From NCBI GenBank assembly GCA_028641055.1, contig CM054060.1:301013835-301077834 (forward strand): 64,000 bases of DNA, in the 5' to 3' direction. The position numbers and the translations under genes are program-made. Shown here in pieces: positions 10,865 through 21,559 of this stretch. Position 1 is the stretch's first letter, and each line of letters begins with the position of its first letter. The notes under the pieces were generated by a model, which saw nothing but the letters and a program-made list of their open reading frames with translations, made no database searches and was not told the origin of the DNA. Origin of the DNA: Alopecurus myosuroides. Taxonomy: Eukaryota; Streptophyta; Magnoliopsida; Poales; Poaceae.

Positions 10865-13800
10865 AAACTCTTGGTATATCTATGTTGAAATAGGTACTTG
10901 TGTACCTAAAAATGATTTTTGCCAAAAATCATGAGCAAACTATGAGGTACCTATAGTTCAAATTTGACCAGTTTCCAGCGGAATCGGCAGAAACTTCTGT
11001 TCTTCAAAAGAGGTGGATGGAAACCTTTTCATATGAAACAAATTGGTTATTTGTGCATATAACATGGTCTAGAATTTTCAAAAATTATAGCTCTCAAGTT
11101 TTGCAACATATTTGCGGTAGGTCCTTCACAAAAAAACCCATTTTTTACACTCCGGACATGGAAAATGGTTTTTTTCTTCGATGAAAAGGAAAACTTCCTC
11201 CGTCAACATTGTTCGTGCTTCCAAGATACATGTTTGTGTGTAATATGGAAACATTTGAAAAAACTATGCCATGGATATGACCATAACACTCGTCATTTGG
11301 CCCGAAACCCAGGAATGTTCGTAGGAGATAGCTAATTTTTGTGAACACATTTTCAACACAACTGTCGTATTCCAAGTTTATTATTTTTGGTGTATACTAG
11401 TACCTATATAATGACACCACGCGAAGGTCTCGCATCATTTTGATTTTTTTTGAATTTTTTGGAATTTTCTAACCCCGTTTGAGGAAAAAGTCAAAGCGGC
11501 GGGCATGACCGTTCGTAGCTAGGGGTTGAATATTGAGAAACTCTTGGTATATCTATGTTGAAATAGGTACTTGTGTACCTAAAAATGATTTTTGCCAAAA
11601 ATCATGAGCAAACTATGAGGTACCTATAGTTCAAATTTGACCAGTTTCCAGCGGAATCGGCAGAAACTTCTGTTCTTCAAAAGAGGTGGATGGAAACCTT
11701 TTCATATGAAACAAATTGGTTATTTGTGCATATAACATGGTCTAGAATTTTCAAAAATTATAGCTCTCAAGTTTTGCAACATATTTGCGGTAGGTCCTTC
11801 ACAAAAAAACCCATTTTTTACACTCCGGACATGGAAAATGGTTTTTTTCTTCGATGAAAAGGAAAACTTCCTCCGTCAACATTGTTCGTGCTTCCAAGAT
11901 ACATGTTTGTGTGTAATATGGAAACATTTGAAAAAACTATGCCATGGATATGACCATAACACTCGTCATTTGGCCCGAAACCCAGGAATGTTCGTAGGAG
12001 ATAGCTAATTTTTGTGAACACATTTTCAACACAACTGTCGTATTCCAAGTTTATTATTTTTGGTGTATACTAGTACCTATATAATGAAACCACGCGAAGG
12101 TCTCGCATCATTTTGATTTTTTTTGAATTTTTTGGAATTTTCTAACCCCGTTTGAGGAAAAAGTCAAAGCGGCGGGCATGACCGTTCGTAGCTAGGGGTT
12201 GAATATTGAGAAACTCTTGGTATATCTATGTTGAAATAGGTACTTGTGTACCTAAAAATGATTTTTGCCAAAAATCATGAGCAAACTATGAGGTACCTAT
12301 AGTTCAAATTTGACCAGTTTCCAGCGGAATCGGCAGAAACTTCTGTTCTTCAAAAGAGGTGGATGGAAACCTTTTCATATGAAACAAATTGGTTATTTGT
12401 GCATATAACATGGTCTAGAATTTTCAAAAATTATAGCTCTCAAGTTTTGCAACATATTTGCGGTAGGTCCTTCACAAAAAAACCCATTTTTTACACTCCG
12501 GACATGGAAAATGGTTTTTTTCTTCGATGAAAAGGAAAACTTCCTCCGTCAACATTGTTCGTGCTTCCAAGATACATGTTTGTGTGTAATATGGAAACAT
12601 TTGAAAAAACTATGCCATGGATATGACCATAACACTCGTCATTTGGCCCGAAACCCAGGAATGTTCGTAGGAGATAGCTAATTTTTGTGAACACATTTTC
12701 AACACAACTGTCGTATTCCAAGTTTATTATTTTTGGTGTATACTAGTACCTATATAATGACACCACGCGAAGGTCTCGCATCATTTTGATTTTTTTTGAA
12801 TTTTTTGGAATTTTCTAACCCCGTTTGAGGAAAAAGTCAAAGCGGCGGGCATGACCGTTCGTAGCTAGGGGTTGAATATTGAGAAACTCTTGGTATATCT
12901 ATGTTGAAATAGGTACTTGTGTACCTAAAAATGATTTTTGCCAAAAATCATGAGCAAACTATGAGGTACCTATAGTTCAAATTTGACCAGTTTCCAGCGG
13001 AATCGGCAGAAACTTCTGTTCTTCAAAAGAGGTGGATGGAAACCTTTTCATATGAAACAAATTGGTTATTTGTGCATATAACATGGTCTAGAATTTTCAA
13101 AAATTATAGCTCTCAAGTTTTGCAACATATTTGCGGTAGGTCCTTCACAAAAAAACCCATTTTTTACACTCCGGACATGGAAAATGGTTTTTTTCTTCGA
13201 TGAAAAGGAAAACTTCCTCCGTCAACATTGTTCGTGCTTCCAAGATACATGTTTGTGTGTAATATGGAAACATTTGAAAAAACTATGCCATGGATATGAC
13301 CATAACACTCGTCATTTGGCCCGAAACCCAGGAATGTTCGTAGGAGATAGCTAATTTTTGTGAACACATTTTCAACACAACTGTCGTATTCCAAGTTTAT
13401 TATTTTTGGTGTATACTAGTACCTATATAATGACACCACGCGAAGGTCTCGCATCATTTTGATTTTTTTTGAATTTTTTGGAATTTTCTAACCCCGTTTG
13501 AGGAAAAAGTCAAAGCGGCGGGCATGACCGTTCGTAGCTAGGGGTTGAATATTGAGAAACTCTTGGTATATCTATGTTGAAATAGGTACTTGTGTACCTA
13601 AAAATGATTTTTGCCAAAAATCATGAGCAAACTATGAGGTACCTATAGTTCAAATTTGACCAGTTTCCAGCGGAATCGGCAGAAACTTCTGTTCTTCAAA
13701 AGAGGTGGATGGAAACCTTTTCATATGAAACAAATTTGTTATTTGTGCATATAACATGGTCTAGAATTTTCAAAAATTATAGCTCTCAAGTTTTGCAACA

Positions 13801-14107
13801 TATTTGCGGTAGGTCCTTCACAAAAAAACCTATTTTTTACACTCCGGACATGGAAAATAGTTTTTTTCTTCGATGAAAAGGAAAACTTCCTCCGTCAATA
13901 TTGTTCGTGCTTCCAAGATACATGTTTGTGTGTAATATGGGAACATTTGAAAAAACTATGCCATGGATATGACCATAACACTCGTCATTTGGCCCGAAAC
14001 CCGGGAATGTTCGTAGGAGATAGCTAATTTTTGTGAACACATTTTCAACACAACTGTCGTATTCCAAGTTTATTATTTTTGGTGTATACTAGTACCTATA
14101 TAATGAC
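10865..14107. repeat. 673-bp tandem repeat array, 4 full units plus 551 bp
   Basis: Units start at 10865, 11538, 12211, 12884 and 13557, an exact period of 673. Units 1-4 are almost identical (one visible difference near 12088). The fifth is partial and has about eight substitutions. Each unit contains the same 76-codon minus-strand ORF (11145-11375 and so on), but its content does not resemble a known protein and I do not call it a gene. The near identity suggests recent amplification or ongoing unequal exchange. Confidence 0.95.
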
Positions 14108-14454
14108 GTCAAAAAAAATATTATATATGATGGAAAATATTATATGGACGTCATATTTGAATTTCTCTCATTTTTCTAATCGATATAGACATATTATTTG
14201 TCAAATTTCGATTTACGGATTTATAGATATGAATTTTTCAATATTAAATAGAAAAGACAAAAATGTTAATTATTATTTAAATTAAAGATTATTTGAATTC
14301 AAATTTATTATTAGTTATTATTTTTTACTTAAATAATTGTTTGAATTCACAAAATAAAATAGTGTGACATTGATGGTCCAAGTGTTAAGGTTAACAGGAT
14401 AGATTGGATAATATTGACAACAACACATCCGTTGTTTCTAGGTATCTCACAAGG
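14108..14454. other. AT-rich backbone of CACTA element
   Basis: Non-coding. It resembles 4600-4780 of the first CACTA-type element, just upstream of the 5S-like module in both. Confidence 0.5.
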
Positions 14455-14522
14455 AAGGAACTACGAAGTTAAGCGTGCTGGGGCTGGAGCAATCTCAGGA
14501 TGGGTGACCGATCGGGAAGTGT
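14455..14522 (+). promoter_or_regulatory. 5S rRNA-derived internal control region in CACTA element
   Basis: GAAGTTAAGCGTGCTGGGGC at 14465 matches the 5S A box and intermediate element. AGGATGGGTGACC (14498-14510) matches the C box exactly. GGGAAGT follows at 14514. Spacing between GAAGTT and GGGAAGT is 49 bases, as in plant 5S rRNA and in the module at 4780-4857. The outer ends of 5S are missing. Confidence 0.8.
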
Positions 14523-14689
14523 TAGTAGAAACGAGTAATTTAGATTAAAAATAAAAATAGTTAAAGATAAATATAAATGTGACTATAGTGTGATTAAGTG
14601 GTTAAATAAGTGAAATAAAAAAAACTCAGAAAAAATCCAAAAAAAAAAATTCAAAAAAAAAAAATAAAAAATTGAAATATTGTACACCT

Positions 14690-15030
14690 ACGCCGAGGGG
14701 GGGCCGTCGGCGTATGCACCCCTACGCCGAGGGGATGCCGTCGGCGTAGCCCTTGGGCCAGGCCCGCAGGGACCTCCACGTGGCCTCCAATACGCCGAGG
14801 GGGGTCTAGTTTGGCCGTCGGCGTATGTACTCCGTTGAACGGACTCCGTTCTGACAGCTGGTGGGTCCCACGACACGTATACGCCGACGGGATCCTCTAC
14901 GCCGACGGGCAAGACACGTACGCCGACGGACGTGTACGCCGACGGGGCTACGCCGAGGGGGGCCGTCGGCGTACCCCTACGCCGAGGGGGATAGGGCCTA
15001 CCCCGAGGGCCGCCGGCCGTCGGCGTAGCG
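14690..15030. repeat. Right subterminal repeats of CACTA element
   Basis: Dense copies of TACGCCGAGGGG and GCCGTCGGCGTA in both orientations, matching the left subterminal cluster. Confidence 0.7.
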
Positions 15031-15049
15031 CCTGATTCCCGTAGTGCAC

Positions 15050-15289
15050 CTAGCGTTATCTCTCTGTTTGTTAACATTATCTCCACGAGCCTTTCAAGAA
15101 TCAAGACTCGATAGGAACAGAAGAAAAACAGACAGCTATTCTGAGGATAAACACAGGGCTGTGATAAGTGGCAATGGTCAAACTTTAATAAGATGTGCAT
15201 GCTGTTCATCGACTTCTCTGAAAAATACAGGTGTTTATCACGAAATAAATTTTAGATCTTTAGCCTGGCTGTTAAGTAGAGGATAAACA
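15050..15289. other. Host DNA between CACTA element and retroposon
   Basis: No feature recognised. It is continuous with 16358-16398 when the retroposon is left out. Confidence 0.4.
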
Positions 15290-15303
15290 AGTATATTGGA
15301 GAT

Positions 15304-16343
15304 TTTGCCGAAATAGGCTTTCGTCCCGCTTTATAAATAAAGCAACGGCCAACATACAAGCAACAGATACAAACGCAACACCACTCATGCTGGGGCCGCA
15401 ACAACCAACATGCCCGAACGAAAGAAGAGAAGAACACCGAAAAAAGAAAAACAAAAGCCACTGCCAGCACCGAGGCATGACGAAGGACAGAGAGGCCTCG
15501 CAATCGCTGCGCCCACCGAAGAACTTCCACCACGCTCCCAGCCCACGGTAGCAGCTCATACCAAGCAGCACCTCCAAGAAGGGGACGACGCCAACGCCGC
15601 TACTGCCCGGACAACTCCAACAGAGAGTGTCCTAGGGTTTTCCCTGGTACGCTGGAAGGGGTGAAAAGGAGGTACTCCGACGCCCTTCAAGAAGGAAGGC
15701 GACACCCGGAGGCGTCACCGCGTCATTGTCTCACGACAGGGATTTCTCCCGACCTCCAAACCACCACACTCCTCTGTTCCGTCAACCCCCACCAATCAAG
15801 CCACCCCTAGCACGCCACCACGATTTTGCAGTCCTCTCTGTCGTCTCACCGTGGCCCAAGACGCGAGGTCGAAAGAACCGAGTAGAGGAGTCCCGCTGAG
15901 GATCAACGGTGCGGTAGCGCGCGGGAGGGATCTACCTCCACCACCTTTCGGCGGTAGCCGACCGGATGCAGCCACAGAGCATATCAGGCCCTCCTGGCCC
16001 GGCCGAGCCCCGAGAGGCTCGTAAAGCTCCGTAGCCGCACTGCAGCAGGAGCGCCACCATCGCCGCTAACCCTAGATCGGGACTCCGGTCCACCGGGAAT
16101 CAGCCTCACATCACGTCGCCCCCGCACCAGCACTAGCAGAACCCGACCACAGAGCCTAGATTGAGGCCCACCTAGCCCAGATCGGCCATGTGCATGGGTG
16201 AGGCGCGCCGGCCACAGCAAGCCGCAAGCTCTCTTCCGGCCGGGAGCCACGGCCGTGACGACGAGTCGCGCCGCACGCAACACCCTGCAGGAATCGACCG
16301 CAGCTCGCACGGCCCGTCCCCGGCCCAGATCGGGCCCGGGCAG
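15304..16343 (-). mobile_element. Retroposon with 14-bp target duplication, family not identified
   Basis: GTATATTGGAGATT occurs at 15290-15303 and again at 16344-16357, a 14-bp target duplication of the kind made by LINE machinery. On the minus strand the insert starts GC-rich and ends with an AT-rich tail containing TTTATTTATAAAGCGGGACG and then CCTATTTCGG. ORFs inside are short and in several frames. I recognise it only as a common type of grass retroposon. Confidence 0.7.
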
Positions 16344-16398
16344 GTATATTGGAGATTACATAACTGGTTAGCTTTATTGTTCATATCGCACTTCATTC

Positions 16399-17300
16399 GT
16401 GGGATAGTGAGAAAAATATTTTTTTGGCAAGGGGACAATGAGAAAAAGAAATACCGGCTGGCCAGGTGGGATGTAGTTTGTCGACCAAAAGACCGGGGGG
16501 CTGGGTATGGTAAATGAATTTTTAAACTACTTACCAAAGATGGTGTTTCGCAATCACTCCTTAAAAGAAAATACATTGGTTCGAAAGCAGTCTCACAACT
16601 AAAAAACACTTGTTTCGCTATGTGGTATTTAATATTAAGGATGAATCACAAATAAGGTTCTGGAAGGACAGATGGCTGGGTAATACCACTCTCCGAGAAC
16701 AATATCCAGCACTATACAACATTGTACGTTATAAGGATGATACGTTGGCTGCTGTCATGCAGACATCACCGATCTCTCGATCCAAGGATTTTGTCCTGGA
16801 ATGCGCTGGTTCAAAGATTGATTTCGATCAATCTAACACCAGGAAAAGATGAGTTTCGGTGGAATCTTACTAAGAATGGAACGTTCTCGGTTGATTCTAT
16901 GTATAAAGCTATGATCCAATCAGATATGCCAGTCAACATTTTTAAAAGCATATGGCTTATGAAGGTACCGCTGAAAATTAAATTTTTCGCGTGGTATCTT
17001 CGTAAAGGAGTCATTCTCACAAAAGATAATCTTGTCAAACGTAATTGGTATGGAAGTTCAAAGTGTGTTTCTTATTCCCATGATGAGACGATCAAACACT
17101 TATTCTTTGATTGCTCATTTGCGCGTTCTATATGGTCCGCTATCCAAATGGTTTCGAATCTTTATCAGCCCACATCCGTTGCGAATATTTTTGGCAACTG
17201 GTTACATGGGGTAGACAAAAGATTCAAAACTATCATTAGGGTCTATTCATCATCGCCTCTGCATCATTATTTGGTCGCTCTGGCTACGTAGGAATGATAA
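16399..17300 (+). pseudogene. LINE ORF2 C-terminal fragment (RT zinc-binding region), broken
   Basis: Plus-strand frames show FFWQGDNEKKKYRLARWDVV and CRPKDRG near 16420-16500, then FWKDRWLGNTTL near 16660. Next come FRWNLTKNGTFSVDSMYKAM and IWLMKVPLKIKFFAWYL (16860-17010), and finally HLFFDCSFARSIW near 17095. This order is typical of the region after reverse transcriptase in plant LINE ORF2, including the zf-RVT domain (PF13966). Reading requires several frame changes and there are in-frame stops (for example at 16850), so it is dead. The endonuclease and reverse transcriptase are missing because of 5' truncation. Confidence 0.8.
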
Positions 17301-17657
17301 GATTTTCAATGATAATCTTTTTCTCGTTTGTAGGTTCTATTCCGATGCATATATAGTTATACTCCATTCGTGGTCCACGTTACAGTATGTGGGGAGAGGG
17401 AGTTTCGAGGCCTTTTTACGGAGGCTTGTGCACGTCTGGAGCAGATGGCGAGGGATATTTTTATCCCATATAGATGACCGTTTAATCTACGGATAACAGC
17501 TCCATAGAGGGGATTGTCTACGTCTTTGTGATTTGTTTAGACTTGACGTCTATTTCTTCTTTTGTTTTTGGATTTCGGCTGTGTGCATTTCATGATGCAG
17601 ATGCGAGATGTAATGATTAAACTTTTCAAGTAATTAAAGCCCTTTATGAAAAAAAAA
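16399..17657 (+). mobile_element. 5'-truncated LINE ending in poly(A)
   Basis: CGCACTTCATTC flanks the element at 16387-16398 and 17658-17669. The right end is A9 at 17649-17657. The content is the C-terminal part of LINE ORF2, with stops and frameshifts. Confidence 0.85.
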
Positions 17658-17669
17658 CGCACTTCATTC

Positions 17670-18858
17670 TGCTCGGTAGATCAAATTGGATAGCACTACT
17701 CGGGTTTAATAAATCTAATTAATAGCTTTGGATGTAGCAGGCACGGCAGATGTTTGGTTTACTTCTCTTTCTTGACGCTGTGGATTACGATGCAACACAA
17801 CTGAAGAGGAGCCAGCAGGCTGCTTAAATAAAAAAGTAAGCACAATTACTGGGTTTCTCCATAATAATGCATAGTTGTTGATGGTATTGGTTAGTGCGGA
17901 ATCGGTCATGTTTGCAGGACATTTTAGTTTTCCTTACATATCAGTAAGGAAGAAGGTTGTAGACAATTTTTTGCTTCCGACTGTGAATACGCTTTTGTCT
18001 TCTACTTTTAATGTGCCTTGGAAACCATTCATCACCATATTAGTTTTTTTTTAGGAATCACCATATTAGTCTATCGTCGTCATCTAGCTTCAGCTTCTTG
18101 AAGACCGAATACAACATAATGTTTATCAAGAACCACTATCGTGTAACACCCTAGTCACCCCGGGGCTATTTTTACTCATGGAAACCCTCTAGAATTCTGG
18201 CCACCTCGGGACTAGCACTTGTTAGTCCTGCCATATCTTTATGATGTTTAGACTGACACCACAGATCAACATTAGACTGGCCCGAAAGATCAACACTACT
18301 CTCTCCTCGCATTTTGTCTTCTTTTGTGCGCACCCGAGAAGAACTTCCCGACCGGTCACTCATCTCAATATTACTCCAGGCCAAGCACAATCTATCTCAA
18401 GATTCTATCAAGATGAATACCTCACCCGCAGCCGCACAGCCCAACGTCTCACCCGATCCCTCCCAGCAGGAGCAGACATCCGAAGTGCCTCCGCCATATT
18501 GAGTTGCTGTCATGGTCGTGCCGGCCTCCCTGTACCGGAGTGGGACGTGACCACCGCCAGCCAGCTAAGCACGACGAGGGGGCCTCGCCGCCGCTCTCAA
18601 CCGCGTGGGCCAGCCCCAGTGGCGACCTCCGGGGGCAGCGAGGGAGGGAGAGGGGAAGGTTGGATAGGGTTTGTTATCACCTCCGGAGTCGCCCATCCAC
18701 GCCACTAGTACTATGCGATTCGAAAGCAAAACATAGAAGTGGTGTGGCAATCTTGCGCCGCCATTGTCACGTATTATCACCGACGCCTCCTCTCCTCGCC
18801 GCCACAGACGCAACCCTCGGTTAGTCTCTTCTCCTCGTACCCTTCTTTACTCTATGTA
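17670..18858. other. Intergenic DNA, no gene recognised
   Basis: No conserved protein or terminal repeat. A TGTAACACCC string at about 18132 resembles the start of some grass LTRs but nothing downstream supports an element. Short ORFs at 18241-18708 are GC-rich and unrecognised. Confidence 0.4.
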
Positions 18859-18885
18859 CTAGCAAACATCCTCATGCGTTGCTAC
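18859..18885 (-). mobile_element. Helitron-like 3' terminus
   Basis: On the minus strand the sequence ACCCGTAGCAACGCATGAGG is followed within about 10 bases by CTAG and then T. This resembles grass Helitron ends (a short GC-rich hairpin with GCAACGC, then CTAG). The 5' end of the element, somewhere at higher coordinates, was not found. Confidence 0.4.
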
Positions 18886-19610
18886 GGGTTAATTTTATTT
18901 AATATTTTTTTATCATGAACAATTTCAATATAAATGATATATTTTTATTATTATAAGACATGTTACAACTAAGAATAAATCATTGCAAATTGTGCTCTCA
19001 ATTGGATTCCTGCACCATCAAGCGGTTACTTTGAGGGCTTTGGACAGCTGGTGGCGAGAGCATTGAGATCAAGGAATCGGTCGTACCCTCTAAATCCGAA
19101 GAAATCCATGAGCATGTTGGTGAACACAGAGAAGTTGCATGACGGACCTCACATGATAGTAGGAGAAACAAAGAACAGCCGTGGAGGCTCGTTCTGCACG
19201 AGTGGTTGTTTATGCCACCATCCAAATTTTTGTTTAGCCAGTCCATAAGGTGGACATCTAAGATTAGAAGACAGTTGCTTTACCGGAGAAACTGTATTTT
19301 GCATATTAATTTGCCCACTCTTATTGTTCTTTGATTTGACACGGACATCTGATCCAAGCAATTAAGCTAGCCATCATGCAAATAAACTACGACCTCCGAT
19401 CATGTATAAGTGTCGGAAGTTTGCATGAGACGTAAGCAACTTACTACATAGGATCGGAGGAGGTAAAGAAAAATGAAAATAAACTCTGGCAAGGCCGAAG
19501 AGGCCCAGCAAGGCCCAACCGAACGCTTCCCTTTCCCAGCCTGTTTCTCTTCTCCCAGGCCTCGCGGCCACATCATATCTGCCCTCCAAGGCACGCGAGT
19601 TGGGTACCCT
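18886..19610. other. Possible Helitron interior, nothing recognised
   Basis: AT-rich near 18900-18960, then short unrecognised ORFs on both strands. No conserved domain is visible. Confidence 0.35.
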
Positions 19611-19619
19611 GCGCTTCGG

Positions 19620-19994
19620 GTATTTTTTACCAAAAATGGCCCTTTGAGGTAACTAATGTCGAATCTGGCCTGTTTGTGAAACTATTTTCATATCTGGCCC
19701 CTTTGTTCGGCGCCAATGCAAATGGAGCCGACATTGTGCAGTTCGGCGCCAACATCGTTTGACATTTTGACCAGTCAACGTAGGTCGGCTCCAACGCAAA
19801 CGGCGCCGACCTAGGTCGGCTCCAATGCAAACGGCGCCGACCTATGTTTTTCGTGTTTTCGACGATCGCCGAGCTACACAACGTCGGCTCCATCCGCGTT
19901 GGCGCCGAACAAAGGGCCAGATATGAAAATAGTTTCACCAACAGGCCAGATTCGACATTAGTTTTGTCAAAGGGCCATTTTTGGCAAAAAATAC
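19620..19994. mobile_element. Mutator-type MITE with about 100-bp inverted repeats
   Basis: A perfect 9-bp target duplication GCGCTTCGG lies at 19611-19619 and 19995-20003. The ends read GTATTTTTTACCAAAAATGG on the left and, on the right in reverse complement, GTATTTTTTGCCAAAAATGG. Similarity between the arms continues for about 100 bases. The centre contains further palindromic GGCGCCGAC and GTCGGC blocks. The whole element could fold into a long hairpin. Confidence 0.9.
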
Positions 19995-20056
19995 GCGCTT
20001 CGGAGAAGCGGCGACTCCAACCCTACCTCTGACTTTCTCTGTTTCTGTTGGAGTAA

Positions 20057-20272
20057 GAGCATCCACAGTGGGGCGCTTATTCACAGGCGCTAGGGATTAA
20101 ATCCTGGCCATTTTGCCTAAATCCCGGTGGTAAATAAGAGTCCGACGCTTAAATAAGAGTCCGGCGCTTAGAAAAGTAGTACAAAATAGTGCTACTAAGC
20201 GCCAGCCGCTTACTGCATGAAGTAACTAACTAAATAAGCGTCAGTTTTAGCGTCCCCACGTTGTGGATGCTC
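20057..20272. mobile_element. Tourist-like (PIF/Harbinger) MITE
   Basis: Perfect 11-bp inverted ends GAGCATCCACA and a TAA target duplication (20054-20056 and 20273-20275), typical of Tourist elements. 216 bp, non-coding. Confidence 0.85.
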
Positions 20273-20275
20273 TAA

Positions 20276-20892
20276 GCGGTCGCCGAAGCTGTGTACCTCG
20301 CTCGAAAGGGAGGAGCAGAAAAGAGGAACCCAGTATGCGACTTAAGAAAGGACCGCGGGTTGAGTTCCTCTTTTTTTGAGGGGGTAAAATGTAAAACAGC
20401 GCGACGTACCCGTTCGCGACGACCGTTACCAAAAGGACAACGCTGGGCGTCCCCCGGATAAAAGTTTTCTATCCCCGTATCCCCGTGCTGACACGTGTCA
20501 TTCTTCCCCCTAAAACGCACTTTTGCTTCGGTAGCAAAAAAAAATCCCCGCTTTTGCTCCGTGTAGCAAAAAACGGTTCGCCACAGAAAAAGAAAACAAA
20601 AAGGCACACCTCGCCGGAGTTACCGTAGAAAAAAAAGTCATGCTATTGTAGCAAAAAAATAATTTCGCCGGAGACATTGCCGGGAAACACGCCGTTGACC
20701 TCGCCGGAGAATCTCATAGCAAATAATTTGTACTATTATAGCAAAAATAAAAATGTATTGTAGCAAAATATTTATTCTATTATAGCAAAAATCGACCTCG
20801 TCGGAGATATCGCCGGAGTTCTAGTAGCAAAAAATTTTGCCAAAAAAAGCAAAAAAAAAGAGTATGTAGCAAACTTTTACTATGGAGTAAAA
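20276..20892. other. Low-complexity DNA with TAGCAAAAA and CGCCGGAG motifs
   Basis: From about 20520 to 20880 variants of GTAGCAAAAA and of CGCCGGAGAT alternate many times. No gene is visible. The stretch leads directly into the DUF241 pseudogene. Confidence 0.5.
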
Positions 20893-21420
20893 ATGTCGCC
20901 GCCGGCGCTACAAAAGGCGGAAACAGGTGCTCCCTTTGCAGCACCGCCAGTGGGGTTCAGCCGGAGGCTCGCCGCTCTCACCCAAGGCCTCCCCAAGCTC
21001 TCCTACACCCACGCGCGCTCGGCCAGCTTTCCCGGCCGCTTCCACCCAGTCGTCGCCGGCCTCCACGACTCCGCCAACGCACTCCTTGGCTGGACAGAGG
21101 CGCCTGCGCCGTCGCAGGCCGGCACGGAATGGATCGCCGACGGCGTCAACCTCATCGGCCAGCTCCTGGCGGGCCTCATCGAGCTGCTCCACCACCCGCA
21201 AGCGCAGGACCCGCTCCGGCACTCGCGGCGGCGGAGCTTCCAAGTGGCCACGCCGTGGACGGAGCGCTTCTCGACGACCTACTCCTCCTCGCCGACCCGC
21301 ACGTCTGCTTCCGCGAGGCGCTCCTGTCGCTGAAGCAACTGCTCGCCGAGGCCCACGTCGCCGTCCGCCGCCGGCGACCTCCTGAGGCGGTTGCTGTGCA
21401 CCTCCCGGTTCCATTACCGG
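20893..21420 (+). pseudogene. DUF241 (BYPASS1-related) family gene, frameshifted
   Basis: The first frame opens with ATG at 20893 and encodes HARSASFPGRFHPVVAGLHD and later LIGQLLAGLIELLHHPQAQD, the typical N-terminal half of plant DUF241 proteins (PF03087). Near 21235 the homology moves to another frame with VDGALLDDLLLLADPHVCFR and ALLSLKQLLAEAHVAVRRR (about 21255-21380). It then moves again to a frame with SRFHYRAVRR near 21400. So at least two frameshifts break a gene that is normally intronless and about 280-330 aa long. The function of the family is poorly known; relatives affect root-to-shoot signalling. GC content is high, as usual for such grass genes. If the shifts were assembly errors the gene could be intact. 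Confidence 0.65.
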
Positions 21421-21559
21421 GCGGTCAGGCGAGGCCGGCCGCCGGAGAAAGGAACGGAGGGGCTCGGCGGTGCGGCGGCGCACAGGAAGCATGCGAGAAA
21501 AAAGGGGATCGAGATGCGGGAGGCCCCGAGGTGCTGTTCGTGGTGGGGTCACGCTGAGC

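Larger units (their letters stand above)
10355..15046. mobile_element. Complete non-autonomous CACTA transposon, 4.7 kb
   Basis: The left end CACTACGGGA is mirrored by TCCCGTAGTG at the right end. The element is flanked by a perfect 3-bp target duplication CAC (10352-10354 and 15047-15049). Subterminal arrays of CTACGCCGACGGC and CCCTCGGCGTAG occur at 10370-10790 and 14690-15030, typical transposase-binding repeats. The interior holds a 673-bp tandem array (10865-14107), an AT-rich part and a 5S rRNA-like module (14455-14522). There is no transposase, so movement would need a partner element. Confidence 0.92.

Noticed and set aside
11145..14067. Five copies of a 76-codon minus-strand ORF
   Set aside because: They are simply the same reading frame in each 673-bp repeat unit. 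No known domain, no start context and no sign of selection are visible.
4780..14522. Functional 5S rRNA genes
   Set aside because: Only the internal control region matches. The 5' and 3' thirds that pair into helix I are not recognisable.
18132..18180. Possible LTR start TGTAACACCC
   Set aside because: No matching LTR end, PBS, second copy or target duplication was found.
20908..21552. 214-codon minus-strand ORF
   Set aside because: It is the antisense shadow of the DUF241 pseudogene, which matches its family on the plus strand.
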